Positions 1 through 9,376 are shown, counted from the first letter of the stretch. The stretch: DNA of 64,000 bases from Brevibacillus_H sp041920465 (GCA_041920465.1 JBHGXW010000067.1:1-64000); one strand, 5' to 3'. Program-made: numbers and translations. Notes: a model not told the origin generated them from the sequence alone.

Positions 1-73
1 ATCCATTGTTTAGATAATGATCAACAACCTCAAACTTTTCTTCTGGTGTGTATGTTTTTCTGATTTTCCCCAT
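1..73 (-). CDS. Transposase N-terminus, partial at window edge (IS3-like OrfA)
   Basis: Only the first 24 codons are inside the window. They read MGKIRKTYTPEEKFEVV and so on, a lysine/arginine-rich start leading into a helix-turn-helix, as in the OrfA/HTH subunit of IS3-type transposases. The ATG at 73 is preceded by a GGAGGG ribosome binding site at 81-87 (complement). The gene runs out of the window to the left. The family assignment rests on this short N-terminus, so the exact IS family is uncertain. The adjacent long inverted repeat at 79-134 probably marks the element's end or control region. Confidence 0.55.
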   Translation of the reverse strand, partial: MGKIRKTYTPEEKFEVVDHYLNNG

Positions 74-78
74 AAAAA

Positions 79-134
79 ATCCCTCCACAGTAGACAGTAC
101 AGACCTTTCTTTTATCTGTCTACTATAGAGGGAT
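79..134. repeat. Inverted repeat upstream of the transposase start
   Basis: Left arm 79-97 and right arm 116-134 are complementary at 17 of 19 positions: ATCCCTC, a 3-nt imperfect stretch, then AGTAGACAG on the left; CTGTCTACT, three bases, then GAGGGAT on the right. The spacer is 18 bp. The left arm overlaps the transposase ribosome binding site, so a hairpin could sequester translation initiation, or the dyad could be a transposase binding site or IS end. Confidence 0.6.
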
Positions 135-226
135 CATATCAGGATATAGCATCTCTTTCACAGCCTATTTTTGTGGAAAACGTCTTGGCGTTTTTCATGA
201 GACTCAGATGTGACCGTTGTTTTAAG

Positions 227-1441
227 TTATTGGGGATTGCCCAATGTTACCGTAGCGGTTTTCTTGAATCCGTCACGATAGAAGGTGACGACTACTTTAT
301 CTCCTGGTTTCTTGCTGAGGGTCAAGTATTTCCGCAGTTGGGCGCTGTTTTCGATATCCTGGTTATCCAGTTTGGTGATTACGTCATATTGGCGCAAGCC
401 CGCTTTATAGGCAGGAGTGAAGTCACCGATCTCCATGATCACGACACCCGCATTCACTTCATCCGGCAAGTGCAGGGTTTCCTTCCAGTGGTAACGCGGT
501 ACATTGGTCAAATCGCGTGGCCCAATACCGATATAGCCGCGTTTCAGTTTACCGTCTTTCATCAATTGCTCGGTAATCTTTTTCACGTCGTTGATAGGGA
601 TGGCAAAACCTAATCCCTCTACGCCTTCGCGAGAAATCTTCATCGTATTGATCCCGATTACCTGACCGTAAATGTTGACCAAAGCGCCGCCGCTGTTACC
701 CGGGTTGATCGCCGCGTCCGTTTGGAGCACGTCCAACTCCCAGTCGTTTTGGCCATCATCGTTTACGTCAATCGGCATGGAACGGTTAAGCGAGCTGACA
801 ATCCCTTGCGTTACAGTGCGAGAGAATGTAAGACCTAACGGGTTCCCAATGGCAATGGCCGGTTCGCCTACTTTTAAGGTGGAGGAATCACCAAGTTCGG
901 CAACCTGTGTTACTTTGGAGCCGTCAATCTCCAATACGGCAAGGTCGGTCAATTGGTCAGAACCAAGAACTTTTGCTTCCACTTTCTCGCCGCTTGGCAG
1001 AGATACCTGAAGCTGCTCGGCACCGTCAATCACGTGATAGTTGGTGATGATGTGCGCTTTTCCGCCTTTTTTCTCGAAGATGACCCCGGAGCCTTCTCCT
1101 TTTTCCACGGAGCTGGACTCGTTGGTCCAAATGTTGTTTTCACGTTGGATGTTGATAATACCTACAACCGCATTCTCTACTTTGGCTACGGCCCGTACTG
1201 TTGCTGTGTCGACATTAACGGAAATCGGCTGCAAAGTAGCGCTGTTTGTCTCATTCAATGCCAGAGCGGTATTCGGTTGAATTGCCGACAGATACCCCGA
1301 GTTGGAAAGCGTCGGAAGCATAAGCAGTACGACAAGGCCACCAATTACTGCCGAGGTAACCGAGGTAAGAATCAGACGTCCGGTGCCTTTCTGTTTCTCC
1401 CTTTTATTCTCGATTTGATACATATCATCGTAAAAACCCAT
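227..1441 (-). CDS. htrA: HtrA/DegP-like membrane-anchored serine protease with PDZ domain
   Basis: This is an S1C-family quality-control protease of 404 aa. A short cytoplasmic N-terminus precedes one transmembrane anchor (about residues 24-46), so the protease faces outward. The catalytic triad is visible: His136 in NYHVIDG, Asp166 in TDLAVLEID and Ser250 in NPGNSGGAL. A C-terminal PDZ domain occupies about residues 300-395. Just before the serine motif there is an aspartate-rich insertion (DVNDDGQND, about 225-233) that resembles a calcium-binding loop. It lies downstream of walJ in the same orientation, the usual yycK/htrC position at the end of the wal locus, with a 131-bp gap. Known homologues degrade misfolded exported proteins. 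Confidence 0.9.
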   Translation of the reverse strand: MGFYDDMYQIENKREKQKGTGRLILTSVTSAVIGGLVVLLMLPTLSNSGYLSAIQPNTALALNETNSATLQPISVNVDTATVRAVAKVENAVVGIINIQRENNIWTNESSSVEKGEGSGVIFEKKGGKAHIITNYHVIDGAEQLQVSLPSGEKVEAKVLGSDQLTDLAVLEIDGSKVTQVAELGDSSTLKVGEPAIAIGNPLGLTFSRTVTQGIVSSLNRSMPIDVNDDGQNDWELDVLQTDAAINPGNSGGALVNIYGQVIGINTMKISREGVEGLGFAIPINDVKKITEQLMKDGKLKRGYIGIGPRDLTNVPRYHWKETLHLPDEVNAGVVIMEIGDFTPAYKAGLRQYDVITKLDNQDIENSAQLRKYLTLSKKPGDKVVVTFYRDGFKKTATVTLGNPQ

Positions 1442-1572
1442 CCTTCATACTCTCCTTCCATCTCTTATTAGGGTTACAGGTTTGGGATTTTCATATACTC
1501 CTTATTTACAGCTTAAGTATACGAAGTCAATGTAGAGAAATGACGTGAGAATTATGGAAAGGTTGTGGAATC

Positions 1573-2364
1573 CTATAAAATCTCTAATTTCGTAGGACGG
1601 TCAGGATACGTTTCACGAAGATGAACATCGTCGCCTACTTTTAGCCCCTTTTCCTCCAAAATGCCTTTTACCGTCAATTTGGCCAGTTCCATCATGTTGT
1701 TTTCTTTGCTCAGGTGAGCCAGGTAGATCCGCTCTGCTTGTCCGCCCAGTATGTCGGTTAACGCTTCACCTGCCGACTCGTTCGACAGATGGCCAACATC
1801 GCTAAGGATACGCTGCTTAATGCTCCACGGATATCTGGACATCCTGAGCATTTCCACATCATGGTTGGATTCGAAGACATATGCGTCTGCCCCGCGAATC
1901 GTTTCTTTGATCCGATCGCTTACATATCCCAAATCCGTGGCTATACTCAGCTTCTTATTGTCATGATAAAAGCAGTAGCCCATCGGCTCGACAGCATCAT
2001 GGGAGATTCCGAATGATTGAATACCCAAGTCTTTGAACTCACGAGATTCTCCTGTCTCAAATATTTGCTGCTGCTCAAGCTTCACGGTGCCAATTTGGGA
2101 TTGAAGCTCGTTCCAGGTTTTCGAATTGGCGTAAATCGGGATGTTGTAGCGTCGGGCAAAAATTCCGATTCCCTTGATATGGTCGGCATGCTCGTGTGTT
2201 ACCAGAATAGCTTGAATCTCAGCCGGGTTCACCCCGATTTCCTTAAGAGCGGCTTCCGCTTGTTTTCCCGATATACCCACATCAATCAAGACGGAGAAGT
2301 GATCAGTCCCTACATAAATGCAATTTCCTGTACTCCCGCTGGCGAGGACACTAAACTTCAGCAT
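1573..2364 (-). CDS. walJ: WalJ/YycJ metallo-beta-lactamase-fold hydrolase
   Basis: This is a 263-aa metallo-beta-lactamase-fold protein with the metal-binding motif THEHADH around residue 56 and the N-terminal glycine-rich SGSTGN motif typical of YycJ. The start is taken at MLKFSVLASG because an AGAGG ribosome binding site lies about 8 nt upstream; the longer reading frame would overlap walI. It follows walI in the walRKHIJ order. In other Firmicutes WalJ is a cytoplasmic nuclease-like enzyme linked to coordination of cell division and DNA replication. Its exact substrate is not evident here. Confidence 0.9.
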   Translation of the reverse strand: MLKFSVLASGSTGNCIYVGTDHFSVLIDVGISGKQAEAALKEIGVNPAEIQAILVTHEHADHIKGIGIFARRYNIPIYANSKTWNELQSQIGTVKLEQQQIFETGESREFKDLGIQSFGISHDAVEPMGYCFYHDNKKLSIATDLGYVSDRIKETIRGADAYVFESNHDVEMLRMSRYPWSIKQRILSDVGHLSNESAGEALTDILGGQAERIYLAHLSKENNMMELAKLTVKGILEEKGLKVGDDVHLRETYPDRPTKLEIL

Positions 2365-2386
2365 CTTTTTCCTCTCTTTCAAGTTG

Positions 2387-3163
2387 CTATCTTTTTTCTG
2401 TAAGCGGTTGTTCGATGGCACCCGTGAAGCCGTTCACATAATGTATTTTGCCGTTGTGAATGAACCTCCACACGGGGGCAAGAATCTGAAAATCAGCATC
2501 GTATTCATGGCCGTAATACCCTAGTTCCACATCTGTGATTTTTTCGCCGCTTTGGATAATTTCCTTATCTACTAATGAACGCAAGGCCGTATAGGCAGAA
2601 ATCACCTGCCTGCTAGAGCCTTGATTGTGAATTTGGACATAGGTTTGTCTGTATCCGATTGCCATGCCGTTTTTCAAGCGGACTTCGAGCGGCGCGACAT
2701 AAACCGGAATGCCGTCGTAAATCTGCCAAAACAGAATCTTGTCGGTTTGCGGGATGCGAATCTCTTGCCGATACTGGTTCGCATATAAGACACGCTGGCT
2801 GATCTGGCGCAGAAACTCATCGGGGTTCTTACGGTCATTGGCTGGGATCGGTTGAGCAAATTTGGAGACAATCGCCGTATTCTCCAGGGTGATTTGCTGC
2901 CCCGGCATCTCTTTGGCCATCAGTGTGTCAAACCCGAGGTACTCCGCATTAACGTAATTCATTTCTCTCGTTTCCTGCGGGATTTCCACCTGAAGCGTGA
3001 TTTGCTTCTGTGCCAGATACATGCTCAGATCGGATGCCTGTCCCGCATCTACCTCCTGATCCATCCAGTGCTGTGTTCGCGACGCATACACCTGATAGCC
3101 TAAAAACAGGTCCAGAAACAGGAAAGCCCAGATTAGGACGGTTTTTGCCCTACTCCAATCCAT
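2387..3163 (-). CDS. walI: WalI/YycI regulator of the WalK kinase
   Basis: This 258-aa protein has a single N-terminal transmembrane segment (about residues 8-24) followed by an extracellular YycI-type domain. The start MDWSRAKTVLIWAF is chosen because AAAGGAGA sits directly upstream with good spacing. The N-terminal codons overlap the 3' end of walH by 14 nt, indicating translational coupling. In Bacillus, WalI and WalH form a membrane complex with WalK and hold down its kinase activity. The N-terminal topology here is the same. Confidence 0.88.
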   Translation of the reverse strand: MDWSRAKTVLIWAFLFLDLFLGYQVYASRTQHWMDQEVDAGQASDLSMYLAQKQITLQVEIPQETREMNYVNAEYLGFDTLMAKEMPGQQITLENTAIVSKFAQPIPANDRKNPDEFLRQISQRVLYANQYRQEIRIPQTDKILFWQIYDGIPVYVAPLEVRLKNGMAIGYRQTYVQIHNQGSSRQVISAYTALRSLVDKEIIQSGEKITDVELGYYGHEYDADFQILAPVWRFIHNGKIHYVNGFTGAIEQPLTEKR

Positions 3164-4529
3164 TCTCCTTTCCTCCCCCTGAATTACGAGATTTGGCTTG
3201 GACCAACATGCGAGAGCCGTCCACAAGTTCTACTACCCATGCAGGACTCATCTCTATATATCCCTGATAAACTGTGCACTCATACGCAAGATAAGCGTTA
3301 CTTATCCTGTTTGTATCGAAATTCAGCGACCGCAAATACTGGAACAGTTCAGGTCCCGACATAACCGTCCACTCTTTGAAATTGATATAACGGTCGAGAT
3401 TCAGAATCGGCTGTCTCAGCGTAACAATTTGGCCTTCCTCTGACGTCGCGGTAATCTCATCAAGAGAGCCCCCATCTCTGCTTACCAGGGGATAAGCTCC
3501 CAGATACTGGCGGAATGTGATGATGTCGCCTTCTCCAAAGCGCTCTTCCATGCTTTCAAAACGGTACGTATCCGTCCAACCGAGATGCTGGTTGACAAAC
3601 GCAACGGCGCCGCGCAGCTTGTCCTCATTGGTAAGCGCCTCTTTTTGCTGCGGCAATGCCGGATCTGTGTACGTCATAACCGGTTGTCCCGGACGAATTT
3701 GGATGGATCGGCTGCCATCCGTAAAAATAATCGTGCCGTCTCGTTCCACCACTTGCCGAACCAGTGTGGGGTCGAGGAAAAAAGCTTGAATGACAGCTTC
3801 ATTTCGGATCGGCACGAATGAGTAGAGGAACTGGCGCATTTTGAACGGTTCCTTAGGCAAGTAGTAAATATTCCAGTAGGCCATCACTTGTGAATTGAGT
3901 GTCGTTGTGTTGTGGGCTTTTACCTTAAGAATCTGCTCAGGCAGATGTTTGCCCAATGGCAAGTAGGAATCTCGCAGATCTTTGGGACTTACAACGGTAC
4001 GCGCCCGGATTACTCTTTGATCTTCATCAGACAGGAACAACGCATATACCATGTCGTCCCGCTCCTCGTAATAAAGCCAAAGCCGATCAATTCCCTTGAT
4101 GTCTCCCTCAATCTCGCCGCGTAATGTAAACAATTGACTGGCGAGACTAAGCGGAATCGTTGACCGGAACTGGATTTCCAACCCCGGCTTATCTTTGGTT
4201 AAAGCCTGCCACTTATCGTCGGGAAGCGGAAAATACAAAAAGTCATAGAAGTACCACTTTGCCATCAACGAACTGAGTACCCGGTATTGCGCATCGTTGG
4301 CATTTGCCTTGGTATGGTGATCCGCCCCATAATGAAACACAATCGAATCCGGTTCAATCAGCTCTTCCAGCTGCTTGCTCTCTCCTACCGTCTTGGATTC
4401 AATATAAGTAGTCGGGGCGATCACCTCAAACTGCGGATGATTTTGCCAGAGAAACCAGGTTAAGATAAAGCTTGTCAGCACAAGCAGATTGAGCAGCACG
4501 GTTTTTGTGTTTTCTCTCCAATTACTCAT
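3150..4529 (-). CDS. walH: WalH/YycH regulator of the WalK kinase
   Basis: This 459-aa protein has a short cytoplasmic N-terminus, one transmembrane helix (about residues 10-27) and a large extracellular YycH domain. The start MSNWRENTKTVLLN overlaps the end of walK by 8 nt. It is the third gene of the walRKHIJ operon. Known YycH proteins interact with YycI and the WalK sensor through the membrane helix to tune the cell-wall stress response. Length and position match the family. Confidence 0.88.
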   Translation of the reverse strand: MSNWRENTKTVLLNLLVLTSFILTWFLWQNHPQFEVIAPTTYIESKTVGESKQLEELIEPDSIVFHYGADHHTKANANDAQYRVLSSLMAKWYFYDFLYFPLPDDKWQALTKDKPGLEIQFRSTIPLSLASQLFTLRGEIEGDIKGIDRLWLYYEERDDMVYALFLSDEDQRVIRARTVVSPKDLRDSYLPLGKHLPEQILKVKAHNTTTLNSQVMAYWNIYYLPKEPFKMRQFLYSFVPIRNEAVIQAFFLDPTLVRQVVERDGTIIFTDGSRSIQIRPGQPVMTYTDPALPQQKEALTNEDKLRGAVAFVNQHLGWTDTYRFESMEERFGEGDIITFRQYLGAYPLVSRDGGSLDEITATSEEGQIVTLRQPILNLDRYINFKEWTVMSGPELFQYLRSLNFDTNRISNAYLAYECTVYQGYIEMSPAWVVELVDGSRMLVQAKSRNSGGGKENGLE

Positions 4530-6354
4530 GCGATTCACTCCGATCCGCAAACGGCAACCAGAAAGCGACTGTCGTGCCTTCATTCAATTCACTCGATATC
4601 TCAATTTCGGCACCGTGGGCTTGGACCAATTCTCTCGCAATCGCAAGCCCTAGGCCTGTTCCTCCCTGACTGCGGGAACGTGCCTTGTCCACTCGGTAAA
4701 AGCGTTCGAAAATTCGGCGCAGATCCCGTTTCGGAATGCCGATTCCCGTGTCAACAATCCAAACGTTAACCCGTCTTGCCTCATTGTTAGCTTTGGCCTG
4801 GATGGTAACCGAGCCGCCGCTGGTTGTATATTTAATCGCATTGGAGATTAAGTTGTCCAACACTTGCGTAATGGTATCCTGATCGGCAAACACCTCTGGC
4901 AGGACTTCGGGGATTTCGACCATCAGCTTGATCCCTTGCTGCTCCGCCTGCATGGAAAAGCGATCTGCCGCATAATGGAGCAGCTGGGCCAGATCAAAAG
5001 CTTTAGGTTTTATGGGAACGCCTTGGGAATCAAAACGTGACAGCTGCAGCAAGTCGTTCACCAGGCGAATCATCCGCTCCGTCTCATTCATGGTGACGCC
5101 GAGAAAGCGCTGAGAAATCTCCGGATCTTGATTGGCTCCGTCCAGCAGCGCTTCGACATAGCTTTTGATCGTTGTCAAAGGAGTCCTGAGCTCATGCGAT
5201 ACATTGGCGACAAATTCGCGCCGCTGCTGTTCCAGCCTTGCCTGCTCCGTCACATCTTGCAAAACGGCGATCAAGCCGCCCTTTTTCCCGCTATCCTGCT
5301 GCAACGGGGTAAAGGTGACACGAAGCAGGATCGTTTCACGATTAGCCAGCATCATCTCCAAAAGGAGGGGATCAGACTCTGCAAACAGCGGCATTTCCTC
5401 TTCAGGCGGCAGCCGCAGCACATCGTAGAGCGTCTTTCCCTGAGAAAGCACTTCAACACTTTTTACCTCCAGCATCTCCTCCGCGGAACGGTTCATCAGG
5501 ATAATCCGTCCTTCCCGGTCCGTGGCGATTACTCCATCACTCATATTGGCCAATACTTGCGATAACTTTTCCCGTTCTTCTTCCTGTACGAGGATGGCTT
5601 CTTTCAGCCGGGTCGTCATATAGTTGAAAGCCATGCCTAATTGCCCAATTTCATCGCCGCTGTAAACTTGAACAGTCCGGTCAAAATCTCCGTTGGCAAC
5701 CGCTTTTGCCTGACGTGTCATCTCTTTGACCGGAGTGGTAATCGTTCTTGCCAGCAAAACTCCCAAACCGGCTGTCAAAAATAGAGCAAACCCCGTTCCT
5801 GCCGCCAAAATGTTGGTGATTTTCCCTATCGTGGTGTACATATCCTCCATCGAGGCCACCATGTAGACAACGCCATACACGACATTTCCCTTTTTCACAG
5901 GAACCACCAACATTTTGACGCGGTGTCCCGTTTGTGGGTCGATGCGCAGTGCCTCGTTGCGCGTTCCCATCAAAGCAATGGTTACTTCGCTTTGCGATGT
6001 TTTCTGACCGATGATCCCTTGATTATCTTCAGTCGTACTGATAATGCTGCCATTCTGATCGATTACACGTACATTGGCCTTTAATCCGACCAAGTTATGG
6101 ATCAGGTTATCAATGTCTGTCTTGAGGCTATCGGGATTATGCTTCTCATCCAGCGACGAGCTTAAATATTTGCCCAAATGTGTCGCTAACAATGAAGCTT
6201 GTGCATTCAGCGTTTCATTGAAGTTGTTGGTGTAATAGCTCTCCACCTCACGCGCAAAATACGCACCGATAAATTGCATCGCCATGAGGATCAACAGCAT
6301 GTACATGACCACAAGCTTCCATTGGATCGTCTTGAACAGCTTCCGATGAAACAT
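4522..6354 (-). CDS. walK: WalK sensor histidine kinase (cell-wall homeostasis)
   Basis: This is a roughly 610-aa kinase. Order of parts: TM1 (about 13-35), an extracellular sensor loop (about 36-180), TM2 (about 182-204), HAMP (about 205-257), PAS (about 262-370), HisKA with the phosphoacceptor His near residue 387 in VSHELRTPL, and HATPase_c with N-box NLISNAIKYT and G-box GTGLGL. The ATG at 6354 has a GGGGGA ribosome binding site 8 nt upstream and overlaps the walR stop as TGATG; a TTG one codon earlier is possible. It phosphorylates WalR and controls autolysin and cell-wall genes in relatives. Confidence 0.95.
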   Translation of the reverse strand: MFHRKLFKTIQWKLVVMYMLLILMAMQFIGAYFAREVESYYTNNFNETLNAQASLLATHLGKYLSSSLDEKHNPDSLKTDIDNLIHNLVGLKANVRVIDQNGSIISTTEDNQGIIGQKTSQSEVTIALMGTRNEALRIDPQTGHRVKMLVVPVKKGNVVYGVVYMVASMEDMYTTIGKITNILAAGTGFALFLTAGLGVLLARTITTPVKEMTRQAKAVANGDFDRTVQVYSGDEIGQLGMAFNYMTTRLKEAILVQEEEREKLSQVLANMSDGVIATDREGRIILMNRSAEEMLEVKSVEVLSQGKTLYDVLRLPPEEEMPLFAESDPLLLEMMLANRETILLRVTFTPLQQDSGKKGGLIAVLQDVTEQARLEQQRREFVANVSHELRTPLTTIKSYVEALLDGANQDPEISQRFLGVTMNETERMIRLVNDLLQLSRFDSQGVPIKPKAFDLAQLLHYAADRFSMQAEQQGIKLMVEIPEVLPEVFADQDTITQVLDNLISNAIKYTTSGGSVTIQAKANNEARRVNVWIVDTGIGIPKRDLRRIFERFYRVDKARSRSQGGTGLGLAIARELVQAHGAEIEISSELNEGTTVAFWLPFADRSESHE

Positions 6355-7058
6355 CAAATCGTTCCCCCAAGGCTTGGGTTACGCAAGGTATATCCCAGAC
6401 CACGCCTCGTGATGATGTATTTAGGCTGACTCGGATCGTCTTCGATTTTTTCGCGAAGACGGCGGACCGTCACGTCTACCGTCCGGACATCCCCGAAGTA
6501 GTCAAACCCCCAAACCGCTTGCAACAAATGTTCGCGGGTCAATACCTGTCCTTGGTGGCGGGCAAGGTAAACAAGCAGTTCAAACTCCCGATGCGTTAAA
6601 TCAAGTGTTTCTCCCAGCTTGGAAACCGTATAGGAATGGGTATCTATATCCAATTCAAAAATATGGAGCAAGTGGCTATCCTTCTCCATGTGTCTGGGCT
6701 TCTGACGCCGCAAGTGGGCTTTTACCCGGGCAACAAGCTCCCTCGCGCTAAACGGCTTGGTGACATAATCATCAGCCCCTAATTCCAGTCCCAATACTTT
6801 ATCCAATTCGGAATCTTTGGCTGTCAGCATGATAATCGGCATTTCGAACTGCTGCCGGACAGTCTTGCATACATCCATTCCGTCCCGTCCAGGCAGCATG
6901 ACATCAAGCAGGATCAGATCCGGTTTCTCTGCTTGCACCAGCTCAAGCGCACCGTCCCCGTCATACGCGCAAATCACCTGGTAGCCTTCCTTTTCCAACG
7001 TAAACTTGAGTATATCGGCAATCGGTTTTTCATCATCTACTACGAGAAGTTTCGCCAT
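6354..7058 (-). CDS. walR: WalR response regulator (OmpR family)
   Basis: This 234-aa regulator has a receiver domain (VVDDE acidic pocket near residue 8, phosphoacceptor Asp in LILLDVMLPGRDG near 53, the conserved Lys in YVTKPFS near 102) and a C-terminal winged helix with the OmpR-type RTVDVTVRRLREKIE recognition region. AGAGG 8 nt before the ATG at 7058 selects this start over the GTG at 7067. It is the first gene of the walRKHIJ operon and is the essential cell-wall regulator in relatives. Confidence 0.95.
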   Translation of the reverse strand: MAKLLVVDDEKPIADILKFTLEKEGYQVICAYDGDGALELVQAEKPDLILLDVMLPGRDGMDVCKTVRQQFEMPIIMLTAKDSELDKVLGLELGADDYVTKPFSARELVARVKAHLRRQKPRHMEKDSHLLHIFELDIDTHSYTVSKLGETLDLTHREFELLVYLARHQGQVLTREHLLQAVWGFDYFGDVRTVDVTVRRLREKIEDDPSQPKYIITRRGLGYTLRNPSLGGTI

Positions 7059-7170
7059 CACGCTCACCTCTTTTCTACCTACTCCAATTCCACTTCTTCG
7101 CCTGGATTTCCTGCCTTCATGTTGTCCTTCCAGAGAATACCTGGCGTGGTGGAAATGGTGAAAATAAGGA

Positions 7171-7197
7171 AGGGCCGCTCTTTAACAGAGCCGCCCT
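7171..7197 (-). terminator. Rho-independent terminator after the M23 peptidase gene
   Basis: A GC-rich inverted repeat (arms 7171-7181 and 7187-7197, one mismatch) lies just past the stop at 7217 in the direction of transcription, followed by a T-rich stretch on the minus strand. Confidence 0.6.
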
Positions 7198-7216
7198 CAT
7201 TTTGATCAGTATTCAA

Positions 7217-8722
7217 TTATCTTCTCAAGAAGCGTATCGGGTTTTGCAGTACCCCATTTTTATGGACTTCAAAGTGTACGTGTACACCTGTGGAGTCACC
7301 GGTTGAACCCATAATTCCAATTGCTTTTCCTTGTGCTACCACATCGCCTACATCGACACTGATGGAACGCAAATGTCCGTATAGAGTTACCAGACCGTTA
7401 CCGTGATCAATCGTCACGGAATTACCGTAATCGCCGTTCCAACCAGCTTGTATGACTCGTCCGTTGTCTACCGCGCGAATCGTACCGGATCCGGCAATAT
7501 CAATGCCTTTATGCAGTCTGCCCCAGCGCATTCCGAATCCGCTGCTGATATATCCTCTTGCCGGCCAAATAAATCGTCCGGTTCCGCGAGATGGGATAAC
7601 TTTGGTTCCTCGTTCCAGAATCTTCGGAACCGGATTCGCTATGATCTGTTGCCCAATTACTGTTCGATCCACTACTTGTCCATTTTCTTTGATGACTTTA
7701 TATCGTACGGTTTTCTTACCTTCTTTTCCTTCTTGCAGAACCCTTACCTCACCTTTTGGCATGGAGCTGTTGGTGCGTGTTTGCTCTGTGTAAGGGATTT
7801 CTTCATTCTGTACAGTTTCTTCCACTACTTGTACGGTGACAAGCGGTCGAAGTGCTGTAACGTTAATCGGCTGTCCAAGTTGTAATACGGTATTTTCCGT
7901 GATGCCCGGGTTGTTGGCGTAAATGTCTTTAGAAGTGATCCCGTATTTCTGGGCGATACAACCAATACAATCACCCGGTTGAACAATATGTACAACTTGC
8001 TTAAAGGTGCCTTTGCGGAGCAATTCATCCAGCTTGTCCGCGGTTAATACTTGTGCCGCAGGAACTGAATCCGCTTCCGTTTTTACTTCCTCTTTAAACT
8101 TAACTTCTTTGACAGCTTGTCCTTTCGCAACGTTCTCGAAGGACGCAGCGACTGCTGACTGTTTCTTGTTGCCCGTAAAGTTTACTCCGCTGAAACGCTG
8201 CTTGATCTTGGCCAAAACGGCATCGGCCGTCGCCTGATCCGGGGCGTATCCGACTGTTTGTCCATTTACAATAATTTTTACCGCTTCGACTTTCACGTTG
8301 GCTTCAGCGGATAAAGCAGCGATAGCGGCATTATTGTCGAAACTCGGCTTATAGCTTGTCTCTTCCGTAAACGTGATGTAATCCGACATTTTCAAGGTAA
8401 GTCCGCTGTGCTTCGCTTCCTCTTCCTTTAGCTTGGCTTCCGCCCACTTATTCACTACCTCAGGATTGTCGACAACACCCATCTCTTTGCCATTTACAAT
8501 GACATGATAAACCGTATGTACGTTTGACTGATAATAGTAAGTAGCTATTCCTCCAATGGAGGCGGCAAGTAAAAATACTGCAGATACCATTCTTGCTTGT
8601 TTTTTATGGCTTTCTACATATGACCAAGCATTTTTCGCAAGATGCTTGGCTTGCTGACTACTGCGACGAAGGAGAGGCTCCATCCGTTGCGTAAACCAGG
8701 TTTTCCAATTATCTGGCTGCAT
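7217..8722 (-). CDS. Membrane-anchored LysM-G5-M23 peptidoglycan hydrolase
   Basis: This is a 501-aa protein. A basic cytoplasmic stretch is followed by one transmembrane helix (about residues 42-62). A LysM module (about 243-290, HIVQPGDCIGCIAQKYG) binds peptidoglycan; a G5-like region follows (about 295-370). The C-terminal LytM/M23 domain (about 385-500) carries the zinc ligands HKGID and HVHFE. Such proteins act as DD- or endopeptidases in cell-wall turnover. It sits directly upstream of walR in the same orientation, which suggests it belongs to the wall-homeostasis neighbourhood, although the terminator behind it argues for separate transcription. The cysteines in the LysM core (DCIGC) are unusual and could form a disulfide. 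Confidence 0.85.
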   Translation of the reverse strand: MQPDNWKTWFTQRMEPLLRRSSQQAKHLAKNAWSYVESHKKQARMVSAVFLLAASIGGIATYYYQSNVHTVYHVIVNGKEMGVVDNPEVVNKWAEAKLKEEEAKHSGLTLKMSDYITFTEETSYKPSFDNNAAIAALSAEANVKVEAVKIIVNGQTVGYAPDQATADAVLAKIKQRFSGVNFTGNKKQSAVAASFENVAKGQAVKEVKFKEEVKTEADSVPAAQVLTADKLDELLRKGTFKQVVHIVQPGDCIGCIAQKYGITSKDIYANNPGITENTVLQLGQPINVTALRPLVTVQVVEETVQNEEIPYTEQTRTNSSMPKGEVRVLQEGKEGKKTVRYKVIKENGQVVDRTVIGQQIIANPVPKILERGTKVIPSRGTGRFIWPARGYISSGFGMRWGRLHKGIDIAGSGTIRAVDNGRVIQAGWNGDYGNSVTIDHGNGLVTLYGHLRSISVDVGDVVAQGKAIGIMGSTGDSTGVHVHFEVHKNGVLQNPIRFLRR

Positions 8723-8999
8723 CGTATCCCTCCGAAATCAAAAAGCCAATTTAGTACTTGCAGAATATTCGAATAAATCTTGAGTCTAATACTATTCTAC
8801 CTAATTCAACAGGATTTTTCTTCCAAAAGGCCCATAAAAACCACTATTATGACTTTACCATAAGAAAGATTATCAGTTCAAGTGTTAAATCCTGTCGAAT
8901 AAGTTCAGAATCGAAGTGTCATAATATGATCAAGAAATTGTAAAAATAGGTTAACATTTGTCTATTATTGTCGTATTTACGGAAATGGAGGCAGCTTAC

Positions 9000-9371
9000 A
9001 TGGCAGATCGCAATATATTGGCCGGCTTTAAGTCTTTAGACGCAGCCGAAAGAGCAGCTGCTGCTCTGAAGCAAGCAGGGTTTCAAACCATTCAGGTGGA
9101 CAGTGTGGGGCAATATCCGGGAGAAGGTGTGGAGAAGCGAATGAACCCGATTACTGGCGAGATCCCCGGTTTGGGTAATCTTACTCTTGATGCCGATTTT
9201 CCCAATGGCCGGGACGCAAGCGTGCTGGCGGCGGCCGATCCCAGTGCCAGCGGCATGTCTGACGTCGGGCAAGACGCAATTGGTTCAAGCATTTTGCTTA
9301 CCGCGGTCGTTCCCGAGAATCGGGGAAATGAAGCAACGGAACTTATCCGTTCATTTGGAGGAGAAGTATAA
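9000..9371 (+). CDS. Small conserved-looking protein of unknown function
   Basis: A 123-aa soluble protein with no signal peptide or membrane helix. GGAGG at 8987-8991 selects the ATG at 9000. The N-terminus (ILAGFKSLDAAERAAAALKQAGF) looks like a small alpha/beta fold reminiscent of YflT/general-stress modules that begin with a strand and an alanine-rich helix; the middle is rich in Gly, Asp and Pro and may be disordered. It is one of few plus-strand genes on the left arm and is transcribed divergently from the M23 peptidase gene. The function is not recognised. Confidence 0.6.
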   Translation: MADRNILAGFKSLDAAERAAAALKQAGFQTIQVDSVGQYPGEGVEKRMNPITGEIPGLGNLTLDADFPNGRDASVLAAADPSASGMSDVGQDAIGSSILLTAVVPENRGNEATELIRSFGGEV

Positions 9372-9376
9372 TAGGG

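Noticed and set aside
177..195. Hairpin after htrA as a terminator
   Set aside because: Only 6 bp of AT-rich stem and no T tail in the direction of transcription.
17..613. 198-codon plus-strand reading frame at the left edge
   Set aside because: It is antisense to htrA and the transposase start, has no ribosome binding site and its protein resembles no family.
8951..8979. TTAACA-17-TATTTA as a promoter for the unknown gene at 9000
   Set aside because: Its start point would fall on the ribosome binding site, leaving almost no leader, so it was not listed.
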